Shown: positions 38,172 through 51,888 of the stretch, piece by piece
Layout of the letters: each line of letters begins with the position of its first letter
How positions within the stretch are numbered: position 1 is the stretch's first letter
Made by a program: the position numbers and the translations under genes
NCBI RefSeq assembly: GCF_041296385.1
Contig: NC_091018.1
Location: forward strand, 2,611,501-2,675,500
Direction of reading: 5' to 3'
DNA length: 64,000 nucleotides
From: Aphelocoma coerulescens
Taxonomy: Eukaryota > Chordata > Aves > Passeriformes > Corvidae
The notes under the pieces: model-generated
What the model saw: only the letters and a program-made list of their open reading frames with translations
Told to the model about the DNA's origin: nothing
Database searches by the model: none

Positions 38172-41100
38172 CACTGACATCAGCTTTTAAAAACCTTTTT
38201 ATGACATATCTTGAATATCTTGATGTAGTTACAGTTTCAGTTTGGCAGGGTTTTTTTTTTGGTTTTCTTTCCTTTTTCTCTAATCTCTTTCTTCCTTTCT
38301 ACCAGCTCAAATTGAATGAGAAGTGCTATCTTTAACCTTGAGATCCCTGTTCTTGTTGGTTTGTGTCATAATCTTATTATTCAGAAACAATTCTTGGTAT
38401 TTAACATCTCACCTCAGCATGCAAAGTGCTTATGGATTAGAGAGCATTTCCTGGGGGGTAGAGGATAGAGTGACTGTGAATTAGAGATGCAGCTGCCTGG
38501 CTGTGCCAGTCTCACTTCCAGCTTCTGCCCCAGAAAAATCTGTCTGTGCCCCCCCTGGCTACTCTGCTCATGTGCTTATTTGCAAACTCTGCATTACAGG
38601 TCAGACACTGCTCCGTGCAGGACGTCAGAGCCAGCTTCTCCCAGCCACTGTAAATAGTAGGATGCAGTTACAGTTTAAAGGGTGATCAATTTTTAAAGCA
38701 TAAATGCAACACAGTTCTGTTCTATATATTCCAGAGCCTCATCAATGTTGCAGTTAATAAAATCTCCTGCCTCCCAGTGGGGGCAGCTGTCCAGGGCTGG
38801 TTCCTAAACTCACAGGGTGGACAATCTGTAACACAGCTGCTGATCCTTTGCCTAAAAGGCCAGGATCTTTCCTGACATGGAGTCTGTCCTAACCAAGTTT
38901 CCTGGAGAGCTGCTCAGGCAGTGCCCTTGCAGGTGAGCAGTGCAGGGAGCACCTGTGTCCCCACGGCAGTGACAATCACAGGCACTGTCTGTGCTGCCCA
39001 GGGCACAGGCTGATCTCACCCCAGCACTTCCACTGGGAAACGGGGCAGTGGCTGCAACATAACCTTGGGGAAAACAGCTAAAAACAGTGGGAGCAAGAGC
39101 ATTAGACAGCGGCCCTGCCGTGTGTCAGCTGTCCCCAAAAGAGTCTCAGGGAGCACGAGGATGATGGTGCATTAAAAAATGCACTGAAACTACAGCCTGG
39201 TGCCACAGAGAAATCTGCTGTGAGCAAAGTGAGAGCTCTGTCAGAGTTAAAAATTTCTTTTTCCATGGTCATGAAATGAGGCTGAACCAGCCCCTCCATT
39301 TCAGACTCGTTAACCTTCTGTCTTGATGAAAATTAACAGCTACAGTTTCTTCTAAATAAATTCTGTGAATTTTACTGGATAAAGCATTCCTCTATTTCTG
39401 TCAAAGAGTTGTGCAGCACAGCTGTTTTCTAACAAACCCCTATTTTTACTCGCCGACATTTGACTATCATTATGTATATGAGTTTCTTCAGCCTGTGAAG
39501 CATGTTTTAACAAGAAATATTAATGTCCCCCCACATTCAACATCTTTTATCCCTATTCAGCAAGAATAGGTGTTATACAAAAGAGAAAACATCTGCTTCC
39601 TTGTATTATAATTTCTCTTGAACTCTTTAGATTGGAGATGCAAAGTTGGTAGCAGAGGTTAGAGATGAATGTACAAAGCAGAACCATGTTTCTTTGTGAC
39701 TGTGTTTCAAAGGGAAAACAAATCCTAAAAGTCAGTATTATAGAAAGCATAAAGAAAGAATCATGAGGGAGCTTTTTGTTAAGACATCTTTCATGGCTAA
39801 ATTACTGTATCTTAAGTTTTGTAATCCTTATCATGATTCATTCCTAACACAGGCGCCAGAGCAAGCTCAGGGCGTTTTCCTCTTTTCCATGCTCTGAAAT
39901 ACCTTACCTCTCTTGGACTCTGTGGCTGCATTGTCAATCTTTAATTTTTCTGTCATTCCATTGGATCATCACAATGTGGACAGTGCCCTCCTTGGCGATT
40001 TCAATCCTTCACTGTGAAACCTCTGCTTTCGAGGGCTGTGAGTGAGCAGCTCTGATTGCAGAGCACCTGGCACAGCACGGGCTCTGCTGGAGACAAACAC
40101 TCCACGGAAATGCTCCTCAAAGGCTTCCCTCCATGGCCCTTGCCTCAGCTCAAAGACACAAAACCTCCCACTGCATTAAGACACAGTGAGCCAGGCTCTT
40201 GTTAGAGACACAGCAGCTCCAGCTAAACCAAGTGGGCTCATTAGGTTTATCGAGCAGTTAAGTGTTGGTGCTAAAGCCCTGCTATGATCAGCCCTATGAA
40301 CTCGTGGCTCTTCCCTCGCTGCTTTCTTCTGCTGTGCCAGCTGCAGGATGACAGAGACAACAATGGTTCTGAAGCTGGGACGTGGATTTGGCAATCTGCT
40401 GCATTCTGACACAAATTAAGAGCCAGGAGTCATCCAATGATCCAGGCACAAACTCCTTCCGCAGAAATAGTCCCACTGTATCAAAAATCAGAAGATTTCA
40501 GGGGGAGGAAAGCAAACAAAGAAGAATTCTCCTTGTCTAACTCCAGAGTAATTCACAGTACTGCACTTTTTAAATCTTTCTGTAGCTTAGCAGATGTGAA
40601 AGAAAAATATCAAATGATATGTAGAAGGAAGTACCTCACCCTTTTTCCAAAAGTCAAAACCTTTTAATTATGAATCCTTTAATGGAAAACCAGCTAGTTC
40701 AATATCCAAGCAGATTATTTAACCGTTAGTATTCTTTAAAACATGTAAATCATACTGGAATAATCCAAACTCCTAATTCTCATGTGACCCTACATAAAGA
40801 CATAACAAATGCTATTCCATTCACAGGACAGAGCAACACAAGATAAAGGATCTGCTTCATTTACAGATGGACCCTTTTTTCACAATTCTGTGAATACTTT
40901 CCAGTACTGGAGTAGGTCAGAGCAATAAGGGGGCTGATGGAGAAAGATTCCTGTGATCTTCACAAAAAAGAGAAATGAGGACCTAATTTTAGAGACAGAT
41001 GGATGAGAGGTCCACCCCAGTAGAATCTGCAATCGCTGATATTTGACCCTCAGTATAAAAAATGAGAATGTGTATAAAGAAAAGCTTTAATGCCAGTTCT

Positions 41101-44100
41101 AATGAGATAAAAATAATTTTTGCCTCTATAGTTTTCAAAGTGCTTTCTCTCACCACTCCTATTTCCTTTTATTGCCACTGTTTTTCTTTATATGTACTAC
41201 TACTAAGGAGGAGAGGCAAAGGTTGTCTTTCTATTTCTAAATAGTGCTTTGGTGTATGATTAGTATGTGACATGAATAAAGCCCTTCCTGGCAGAGAAAG
41301 GCTTGCTTGCTTTTTAAGTATTAGATGAGGGGCAGACTTTATAATGTCTCACCCTATAGAGGACACATCTTCTGGGACACTAGGCTTGGAACATCAGTCA
41401 AGACAACCAGATGAAAGAACAACTATTGAAATAGCATGATTGTTCTTCCTGGTACTTCACAGAGACAGGGTTATATTGAATGAGAGGAACTGAAGTCCAG
41501 CAGACCATACAGCCATGCCCTTTTCCTGGAAATAGCATTTTAGATGGATCAATTGTTGCTTCCTGCTATTATTTTATTATTCCTACTGTTGTTATAAAGG
41601 GAGAACTTCAATTTGATGCACCAAGCAGAGCTTTCAGCACTGCAAGGACAAGAATCACAACAGAGCTGTATGGCAGAAGGCAGTGAGATTCCCAAGCACG
41701 GAGCAGGAAAAGCTGAAGGTGCTGTAAAGTCCTGCTCCATCTCACTCTCCCACTCTGTTATCCCATCTCAGCCAAGCTATTCGAGAGGCACCAGTGTTGT
41801 TCACCATGGCTGAAGTGACACAAACCTGAGGGACACAAAAGCATTTGCAAAACACAGTCCTCAACTCGGCATTACTGGCACGCACAGAGCAGGGAAATAT
41901 TTGCCAGGCACTTTATACACGATGATTAAATGAGCTTCCAATCACAGGAACCTCCGTGGCCCCACTGATCTGGCAGCCAGGTGACTCTGAATTACCCCAG
42001 GGTGATGCTGGCCCACCACAGCACTGCCCAGCAATGCCAGAACCTGCCCTCAGCCACACACAGCTCCTGTCTGCTCACCCCATTCACACCAGCATCAGCC
42101 GTGGAATTGAACTCGGGCAATCAAAAAAGCCTGAGCTAACTGGTTTTTACAGGCGACACGAAAACAAGACCTGATTTGCACTTAGAAGCATTGCTAGCAC
42201 AGCAAATGTTTTTGGTACAGATCTGCTCCACTTCTACTCTACAAGTATTTGTGATGATTTTTACTGCAACTGCACTGGGAGCAGAAAATCAGTGTAACAG
42301 CCACATTGTGCTCAGGGCCCCACAAATACAGAGCAAAGTTTCTCTCTGTAATCCAGGGATTTTACCATCTAATTCCAACTGAAACATGGGAATGGATATG
42401 TACAAACAACCGAGACAGCATGAGGCCAGGCTGAGAATTTTGAAATGGATGCGTGAGACTGGAGCTGCTGGAACTGCTGACTTCAGCAACCTGCAGAGTA
42501 AACTCTGAAAACATTTAACAACAATTAGAATGTCACTTGAGTTAATAAGAACACTACTGAATCACACAGCACTACGAATAAAGCAGAGTCCCTGCAAAAT
42601 CCTGCCACTAACTCCGAAACAGCAACATTATTTATGGGTATTAAACACAAAGGTGAGAATCTCAACCTCTGGTGTAATATAAATCCAAAAGTATAATCAT
42701 AAATATTTTGCCCAGGTCTCTTCAGCTCAACCCAGACAAATATATTTTATTTTTCAGAAGGAGTACATCACATCAGTGACCAGTAGGTTTCAAGAAAAGC
42801 TGGAGTTACAGTGGCTGGGTTGGCAGCATGCACAGGGACCCCCACCCCGTGTTCCCCTGATGAGGAGCCTGCACAAGGGCTTTGGGGCTTTTCCTTACTG
42901 AGATACTGCAATATTGAGGTTTCACCAGTAGCCAGAAAATAAAAAGATCACCATGCCAATCAGACAACCTCAAAAAAAGACAGAAACAGCAGTTTATTTA
43001 CAATGCACTGCTCTTCCAGAAGGATAAAAGCTATTGGAAGAATAAAGGCAAAAATATCTCCCCTACTGAGGAACGTATGGATACAGATGAGCTTTTGGGA
43101 CAATTCTAGTTGTTCCTAATGCATTCTTCAAGACTGAAGTCCGGTTAGAAGGAAAACATCAGATTAAAGGATGACCACATTTCCACACAAACAAGAACAA
43201 CAATCACTGGATTTATTGAGTTGATCGGATTTGAGTCAGCAAATGCTGTGATTTGAAATGTACTGTCAGTTGGGAATCTGCTTTGTTCAATAAATACATT
43301 TTTTCCATTTAATTTCTGAGACAGACTGGTAGCTAAAGACAGTCTCTAAATATATTTCCTGATATATTTTTTCATTAATCACAGTGGAAATCAAGTAATA
43401 AATTAAGATGCTTCAAATCAAATTACAATAATGACATTTTTCACATGGCTTAAATTATATAAAAGAGACCATTTTTTTCCCCCTATATTTCCATTTTTAA
43501 AACAGGAACTCAACACTAACAAACATCTTAATATTTCATATTGCTAAAAGCTCCTCTTGCAGCCACTGATTAGCTTGATTTAGTGAAAAAAAGATGAATT
43601 GCATCATCTGTGTTTTTCTATTCTTAGAAGAAGAAGGAAGAGAAAGTTTGAGACAAAGCAGAGAGACAGAAGAAGGACATGAAATTAATTGCTTTGTAAG
43701 AAACACAAACTTCATACGGACTTTTCCTTTCTGTGTGGGTGGCCAAATGAAAATGAGAAGCAAAGAAAGGCTGATTCTAAGAGAGGGCCAACACTCCTGT
43801 CTGGTGGGAGCCGTGCTGGAGCGGGGGGACTTTGGCACCCCAGGCTCCTGCTGCCACCTGACACGAGTGCCCCGCTGCCACACCAGACACCCTCAAACCC
43901 GCTGACGAGATAAGGGATTGCTTCTGCCCCAGAGCCCTGCTTCCCCTGATAAACTTCTACCTCACACCTAGATCTGAGATATGCAGGATACACTCGTCTT
44001 CAAAGCTCTCAGCAGGAGGGAACCAGTGGCTTCAGCCTCCGTGTGCTCCAGATAAACTTCCCCTTTTAATCCGTGCCCTTTGTGACTCCTGCAGCTATCG

Positions 44101-45564
44101 AAGTCATCAAACCCTAACACGCTGCTGGACAGAGTGCTCCAAATTAGATTCCATTCACCCAGCCAGACTGCAGGGCCTCTATTTACTGCAAATATGACAG
44201 CCAGTCAGAGCTAAAAGGAGTTTGAAAAACTAGAGGGAAGAAATTTGTTCGCTGTCCACCTCTGCCCCACCAGCCTGCTCGCTATAGCAATATATTTTCA
44301 AACTTTCATAAACAGAACAAATAGGATTATCCATTACCATGTCAGCTTAAGTGATAACATAAATATATATCACAGAACATCTGCCACTAAATCACTGTTT
44401 ATAGATGTCAGATCTCATTTATTATTAAAAAAACCCCACCAAAACAAATGTTTTAAAGCCTTCCTTATTATTTCACAAGAAGTGACTGATTTCTCAGCTG
44501 TAAGGTGGAACTATTCTTTCTAACAGAGAAAAAATTACTTTAGACAGAGTAACTTCTATTATAAACCTAAGTCAGGAATTACATTAAGCGGTATTCACAA
44601 ATATGTAAGTGTTGCCTGAGTTACTTCATCCCAGTATGCAGTCTAGAAAATCCAGCATATTTTCCCCATTGATTTTCCTCATCAATCCCCATTGATTTTG
44701 CATGAAAGAACATGGTGCATCTCAGAAAACTTGCTTTTATCTTACTTTTCTTCAAAGAGTAGAAAATGTAGATCAAGACTTTATATTCTGATATCAGCAA
44801 TAAAATATCTAGAATTTACTTTAAAAAAAATTTATAGAGAGTGCTCCTTATACACAGAAAGTACAAAATGCTAAAACTCAGAGTCTGTGTTTATAGTGCT
44901 GCGTTTGGCTGAGAGAGGACAGGTGGGACAATCTTTTGCTTTTGCATTTTTTAATTTAATTTGCTCTGTCCATTTTTCCCCTCTTTGTGTCAGCTGCTTT
45001 AACAACTCTTAAGTCAGGCACCCAGGGATCAAATTTCCAAGTCATGGAATTATTTCTGAATAGGTAATCTCTATCCTCTCAGGTACAAGTGAAAATCTGC
45101 TTGCGAAAGCCACTCATCTGTATCATTACAAATTGACCTCTCCAGTCTGCCCTTTTACCCACTCTCCAGTCAGGAACAAATCCAGAAGGCCATAATGTTT
45201 TGTTTTATAGGAGTTTCTGTTGGCTTGCTTTGCTCTATGTGCTTATAACTAAGTCATTTCAGACACAGAGAGCTAAAACATCTGGAAAATCCGCACAGCT
45301 CTCAGCCCTGTGACATTCAGCGTGTGCCACACAGGCAGAAACTGCACCCCCGAGAGAGACACACCTTAAAATGGGAGTGTTGAGCACATCCTGGTTCTGA
45401 TCTCTGCCAATTCCCCCATCTTATAAATCACACAGCCACTTAATGATTGCTGTGGAGGCTCCCAGACCGTGATTCATGGGTGCACTGGCAGGAGGTCATC
45501 GCCGAGGTTGGCACTTCACAAAGTGCTGCAGAGCTGTGCTCACCCATTACACTCCCCCACCTAC

Positions 45565-45660
45565 ATATGAGCTAATTTGATTAAAGGTAGAAGATCAATC
45601 AAACTCTATTGCCTCAGAAAGATTAATTACCTCAGCACTTTCCGACTTAATTATTAGTGT
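45565..45660. promoter_or_regulatory. Candidate conserved non-coding element with homeodomain- and TCF-like motifs
   Basis: The stretch contains GAGCTAATTTGATTAAAGG, GATCAATCAAAC, GATTAATTACC and CTTAATTATTAG. These are clusters of TAAT/ATTA homeodomain cores, PBX-like TGATTGAT-family words and a TCF/LEF-like TTGATTAAAG. The density and the lack of simple-repeat character resemble developmental enhancers, which are common around delta protocadherin genes. This is inference from motif content only. Confidence 0.3.
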
Positions 45661-46230
45661 TCAGCCGTGGGGTTAGAAAAGCCCAAAACAGCAGAAGGCA
45701 AAGGGCCCAATGGGCAGATGTGGTAGACTGAGATGTATTCTAGCCTGAGATTTGTTATCTTTAACTAATGACAGCTTCTTTTTTATTCAAAATAGGCCTA
45801 AGTGCTATAGTGTGTTTATAACTCAGCAACAACTGAATGAAAATATTGCTGTTGCATTTCAACCTTTCTGTGGAAATAAAAAGCACAGGAGATGGGAGGA
45901 AAAAAACAAAAGCATCGTTAAAAAAATTCTATCTGTTGGCAGTCCAGTTTTTGGACAGGGAACAAGAAACTTAAGACTTTGTAGATTTATTTTTTCTTGT
46001 GTCCCAGCATGAGGTCTGAAGTCCAGCTGCCAGAGCATCTTATTGATGATGTTTAAAGAGTATATTTCAGCAACTGCAGAGTTTCTGATTATCAGACAAG
46101 TCAGCATGGCAGAAAATGCAGGCATTTTTCCCAGGGAGAATGAGCTCCCTGTCTGCAGCTCTGTGCTGACCCTTTCTTCTCCACCACGCACCAGGGAGAG
46201 TTACAGGGCCCCCCAGGCTGTCACTGAGCT

Positions 46231-46312
46231 GCTGACGGGGCTGGGGCCAGCGGGGCCGGCTCCTGTCACGCCAGCGGCCGGCGGTGGCCCGGCCACGCTC
46301 CCGGACGGGTGA
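46231..46312. other. Small CpG-dense GC-rich patch
   Basis: About 80 bases of very GC-rich sequence with roughly eleven CpG dinucleotides (for example GCGGCCGGCGG and CCCGGACGGG), inside sequence that is otherwise CpG-poor. Both strands are open across it. The + strand 89-codon frame (46043-46312) ends in a Gly/Pro/Ala-rich segment and the minus frame is Arg-rich, as GC-rich DNA usually gives. It is too short for a standard CpG island. An alternative first exon or a biased gene-conversion scar are possibilities. Confidence 0.6.
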
Positions 46313-48781
46313 GGCACCAGGACCCCGTGTCCAGCTGGAGCTGGAGCTGAGCCCAGAGCAGAACTGGGACTCAGCAAACACATTCACCCCTGGATTTCAG
46401 ATTCCCAGCGTGGAAGGGTCACCTCTTGTGTGACACACTGGATTTGCTGCTCTTACGGACAGCAATTCTCATAAATTTATCCAGCTCCTTTGTAAAGCCA
46501 GGTTGCATCCCCATGCCCTGCTTCTGTACTTCCTCACCGCTCTCGTCTGCAGCCCCCAAATTTCCAGCCTTGGCTGGTTTAAAGGCAGCACCAGCTCATT
46601 TCCCTGTGAGCCCGCCCAGTGCTTCATTTTGGCTTCCACTCTCTGCTGTTGTGTGAGAGCAGCCCCAGTCCCCAGCCAGCCTTTACCTTGCAGTTTAAAT
46701 GAGCCAATATTAATTCCTTTCTCTGTATATAGGCATCCATTCCCCTGTTATTAATAATATCTCTTTATGCTTGTTTCCCATTCTAATTCACCTTTCCTTA
46801 TTGTGGGAAGCCAACACTATTCATAACAGGCCTGTTATGGTGTCAGCAACCCCTTGAGGTTTATTCATTTCTTCTTTTTTCCCTGTACTAGGAGTAACCC
46901 AGGATTTTTTCCACATTCACATTAGGTATTTGTGATTTATAGTTTATCTTTGTAACACTCAGTTGGTTTTTTCTTTATGTCATTTTCAGCTGGTGATTTA
47001 TATACTAGTTACATACACCAGTTCCTATGAGAACGACTCTCAACTATTAGATTTCATCCCACTGCTATTGCTTCAAATCCTTACCAAATCCAATCCTTGT
47101 GTCATGCACACCTCCTCCTCCATTGTCAGTGGTGCTTGGCTTTGAGCTAGTAGAATACTTCCTTGACATGTTCCTGCTTTTTAATGCCAAACTCATTAAT
47201 GAAGGTAATTATGGAGATTTTTCCATTCTTGTATTATGCTATGTCTTTTAATTTGTAATTGCTAATGCTCCACCCTAATGTCATAATAACAGTTATTAGC
47301 CCTTAAATATATATATAGATTAACTATACATGTATTCCTCAATGTTAAAAATACATATCATGCAAGTGAGATAATGGAGCTAATCTCGTACTACTCTTGG
47401 GAAACCCACAATACCATTTATTGCATTATGTTTGTTTGTATCTTAGTTTCTTTGTTGAAAATGCTTTCCAGTAGTGAAGCTTGACCAGAGCTTTATTTTT
47501 GCTTGACACCCCTGTGTCTCACAATTACAGAAGATAAGGAAAACACTATCAGTTTTGATATCCTGGGAGGAAGATTATCTCCTCTCCTCCACATGAATGC
47601 ATTGAACCTGCTCTGACTTTTAGTGCCATTATCATCATTCTTCATCAGCCTGCCTTTGTGCTCATCAACATCACCCTTATCAAAAATTAAGTCAAGGTGA
47701 AAGTGTTCTTTTAATTTTGGGGAAGAATATATGCTGTCTTTAATCAGGAACAGATGTCTTCCTTGCTGCAAACCTCCCTCTTATGTGGTTAAATACCACA
47801 GATTGCAGTCTTAATTCTTCCTAAGACTGATTTGCTGCAGTCTGATGATCACTTACAGCCAGCAAAGCTTTGCCCCAGCTACTCATTTACTCATTTGCTG
47901 TCCACAAGTTGTGCCTTATGGAACAAATGGAACTGGGGAATCCATGTATTTAAAAATTACCTTTCCCCCTCCCGAGGGGTTGAACCCACAGGAATTCTTC
48001 TACCCAGTTCACCCAAACAGCTCTTCAGCTGTGTAAAGGTCTGATTGGGAGACAAACACAGGCAGCCAAACACCTCTGGCAACACCAGCTTGACATGGCC
48101 ACAAACTGACGGGGTTTCTGATTCCCCTTTTGGCCACCCTTAGCGTTACACTTGCTGATTTTCAATGCAACTTTCTTGGCTTATTAGTCACTAATTCATG
48201 CTAAATATTCTTCATGGAGACCCCCTCTCCTTAATACACCAGTTTCCTCCTATTTGAAACCCTGAAATCTCAGCGTGATTTGCCTCATTAACTTTAATTT
48301 TCAGCTAGCTTTGTTTATACTTCCATTTTCTTTCTACAAAATGATTGCTATTATTTAATTGCAGATTACTTTCAGGTTTTCTGGCTTGCCATGCACGCAC
48401 CCTGTCCCCAAGGTGCAATCATCCCTCTTGCTCTGCCCAATTTCTTGGCTGAACTAGGCATATTCTACCTTCTCCGAACAAAAGTAAGTAAAATAATTTT
48501 ATTCTCTAGAGGAAAGGAAACAGATTTGATAAGGCTATAAAAACAGATGAAGCATGAAAATTTGCCATTAATATGTTACACATGTATTAAATAACCCAAC
48601 ATAACTGAGGTTTGCATGTACCTCTCAGCCCCTTTGATCAACATCACTGCTTACAGCCACCGAGAGGGCACCACTCAGAGAGAATTTGCCAGGGAAGTCC
48701 AGACATAGAGAATTTGTTGGTCTTTGTCTATGCTTGTAGTGTGTTTTGCATTTAAACATAACACAGAGGGTAAAAAAAAGC

Positions 48782-48803
48782 GGGGGGGGGGGGGGGGGGG
48801 GGG
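48782..48803. repeat. Poly(G) run, 22 bases
   Basis: An uninterrupted run of about 22 G after AAAAAAAAGC and before AGATGG. Long G homopolymers are far rarer in vertebrate DNA than A/T runs. The tract can fold as a G-quadruplex on the + strand and is C-rich on the transcribed-RNA sense of the minus-strand gene. The exact length may be unreliable because such runs sequence poorly. Confidence 0.92.
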
Positions 48804-51800
48804 AGATGGTTTGGTTAAAATCCTTAGAATAGGAAATTATTGGAACATCCTTATTTGAGCAATTTATGAGCAGAAAATACATGAATACCACATACACGAG
48901 TGCTGTCACTTAAGGATAAGGCTCTCTACAAACCTACATGCATTTTTATATTACTATTTATTTAGTGTGACAGTTTATTGGCATCTCTTCCTTATGATGC
49001 ATCTACCACACTGCACTCGATGTTTTCCTAAGGAGGTAACTAAAGTAAGAGAAGACAAATCATTTTAAATAGCCTATTTCTAATTTTAATTAGCACAGTC
49101 AATTAATTTTAAAGGTTTACATATAAATTTCTCACAGTTTTCTAGCCACTATAACCTTACAGTTATTTTTTTCCCTCCTTGCTTCAGTCCTGTATTGGAT
49201 GTGAGCTTGTAAAGCTTCCTCTCACCAATATTTCTCAGGTTGGTTTTTATTTTTTTGTGTTTGTTTGTTTTTTTAAATTTTATTTTGTTATGCTCATTTT
49301 TTTCAGTGTTTTGCAATAAATGCTTTGCTATTGCTAGTAAACGGAAAGCTTCCAAATTGCAAAAATTTCCAGTATTAGAGAAACAAATAACACCAAAGGA
49401 TTGTAGTCAGGAGAAGCAAGAGGGAGAAAACCCTTTTGAACCTGTCCATGTGTGGTGTCACAGCCACCATCAGCTTTCATCGTGTGCTTGGCTGGTTCTA
49501 GACACTACTGACATTGTTTCACCCCAAATCTCTCTCCTTGGCAGGCAAAGTTGAACTGAATCCCCATCAGGTGACAATTAGTCTTAACATTCCAGACACA
49601 GTGTTTCAGATTAAGACAGGTCAGATATGAAAGATCTTGGGAGGGAATGAAGGCCATGCTTGCTCTGCTGTATGAACTCAGATTACCTGCCTGTATTTTC
49701 CTGTCTCTTTTCACATTAACAACATTTTAGTCCATGAAGGAAGACAAGAAATACTTTGACTACATCAAGACATTCAAAATTAGATTTAACAAAAACCAAC
49801 AATCAAATATCCAGCAGAAGATTGTAGAGGAAACTATCAATTCAAAGCTATTTTCACTGTTTCACTGTTGGCTAAACGTGTCCTGTGTGCACAAGTGAAC
49901 CACATGAACCTCAGGCTGCACACTTGCACACATCAGCACACAGATATTTTGGTTGCTGCCATCTGCATCAAGTCACTTTGCAGCAGCACACTGAACACAA
50001 ACATGTTGTTGGTCTCTCCCTTCTGCACTTAGATGTAGGAGAGCACAAAACATCATCTATTTAAGTCTGCTTTTCTGGTCCTGCCACTAGGTGCTGCCAT
50101 TAATATAAGCATAAAACACTAAAAAGGGCCACAAAAGAAGCTTTCCATGCTGTAACCATCGTGCTATATCAATCAAACTATTTCAATAAGATACAAGTTG
50201 GAAGGGAAGAAAAATCTTCACATAAAATAAACTCTAATTAAACTGTGACTTCAAGTTTAAAACTGAACTGTCAGGTAATTAGACAGGTGATTAAACTTTC
50301 TTCAACTTCACACTTGGAAAGACGTCTGATGCCTGCTCAGCCTCCACACAGGATGTGTGTCAATGACATTCAGATGTCAGAGCTGTGTTACTGTTAGAGC
50401 CACATTCTAGAAGAGTCATTTCTTCTGAAATTACAAAACCTGGGCAAAAAAGGCATTGACAAATCCCAAACCTGAGCCTCTTTGAAAATGGCAAGACAGG
50501 ATCCACATGCCTGTTCTGAGAACTCCTATACACCAGGTCCTGTCCCACGCTCTCTGCAGGAAAGGCCCTGGATACTGATTTCATGTACATCATTCTCACT
50601 TCAGTAAAGTACAAATATCAGTTACAAGCAACAAGAAAGAGCAAGTTCAGACCCTGAGTATGAATAGCAAAAGCAGCAAATACTATATAATTCGATGTTT
50701 TCCTTCTTTAGGGGTGTATTTGTAGCCCTTTAGAGCTTAACTCTGTGAAGAATCCAGTTTGACTGCCTAGAATATTATTAAGGATGTATTAGAGCCTCAA
50801 ATACATAAACACAAACAAACAAAAAAAAGATGATTGTTTCCAACACATGATCGAAAACCTGTGATGGTTCTTGTCAGCTGTCTATCAGCTTGGAAAAGAC
50901 AAATATTCTGGTGTTATTTCAGGAAACATATCATTTTACAAATTTTATAAGGTCTGAAGCTCAGGATTCCCAGGTCTGCCAAGAGCCAGGCTGAATGTGG
51001 CAGAGCCAGCTTGGAGTCAGAGTGAAAGCTCTCTGCTGGATGCTGCATTTGCCACTGCAGAGTGTAACTACCTTCCACAGCTATTCCAAGTGCATAGCAC
51101 TAACTAATTCATTCCTCCTGATACACTAAAGCAGCTGAAATCCACCTTTTGGGCCAAGTTTTGCCCAGAACAGATGTATTTTCAAATCACTTATTAAGCC
51201 ACTAACAAGGCCTTAGAGGCTTAAAGACATTCAGGTGTCTCTTTATCAATGGCACAGTTCAATTTAATCCAGATAAGGAGCCTCTGGACAATTAACAGTT
51301 GACTAAAGTTCAGTGGAGTCTCCAACTGGCTATCACATCACAGAACAGCAGAGAGAGTAGTGCCAGTGCCCACAGCTCCTGTTGATTTTCCTCCCTGTTT
51401 TTGACATCACAAGGAGGCAGTGGCAATGGCAGAAGATGACAAACTCTTTTGAGATTATTGTTACATCGCTGCTTTCAAAAGACAAATCAAGAAACCCTTA
51501 TTTCTGGAGACTGCAGTCTTTTCACAGAGCTACCCATCACCCACGAGTTCCCTGTTGAACTACAGCGTGCAGTAGTGTTGGAAAGGGAAATGTTAAAAAA
51601 TGTGAATTCCCTCAGCATGGTATTTATGACCATTAGGGCAACAGCGTTAACCTCATCAGAAAGCTCCTCTGTGCATAGCACAGCAGGTCCATAAAAACAC
51701 CAGGTCATCCATAAACCCTTAACAGCTCCAAGTGTTTTATCTCCAACGGCCAGACCTCCCATTTTTAGAAACAGAAAGCTTCTTTGGCCACATTAAAATC

Positions 51801-51888
51801 GACGTTCACATTTAATAATTACCTGGAGAAACAAAAAGCCCCACTTTTGCTCCTGCAATGATTTAATAAGTGAGATGAGCAGAGTTCT

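Larger units (their letters stand above)
32398..51888 (-). other. PCDH7: Downstream intron of the protocadherin gene, proximal 19 kb; no further exon recognised
   Basis: This is the intron side following the donor. I looked on the minus strand for the expected continuation of a delta-1 protocadherin tail (a Thr-Phe-x-Pro-Gly-Leu-Lys-Lys type segment) and did not see one, so the next exon is probably outside the window or missed. The region is AT-rich with simple repeats at 35749-35766, 37818-37860, 38148-38171 and 48782-48803. Moderately GC-rich patches lie at 38880-39120, 43790-43920 and 46200-46680. Candidate regulatory motif clusters lie at 36826-36890 and 45565-45660. No transposable element could be named in it. 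Confidence 0.5.

Noticed and set aside
42100..42165. tRNA-like words (ATTGAACTCGGGC and GAGCTAACTGG) resembling a reversed tRNA
   Set aside because: The distance between the supposed T-arm and D-arm words is about half of what a tRNA needs, and no anticodon arm pairs between them.
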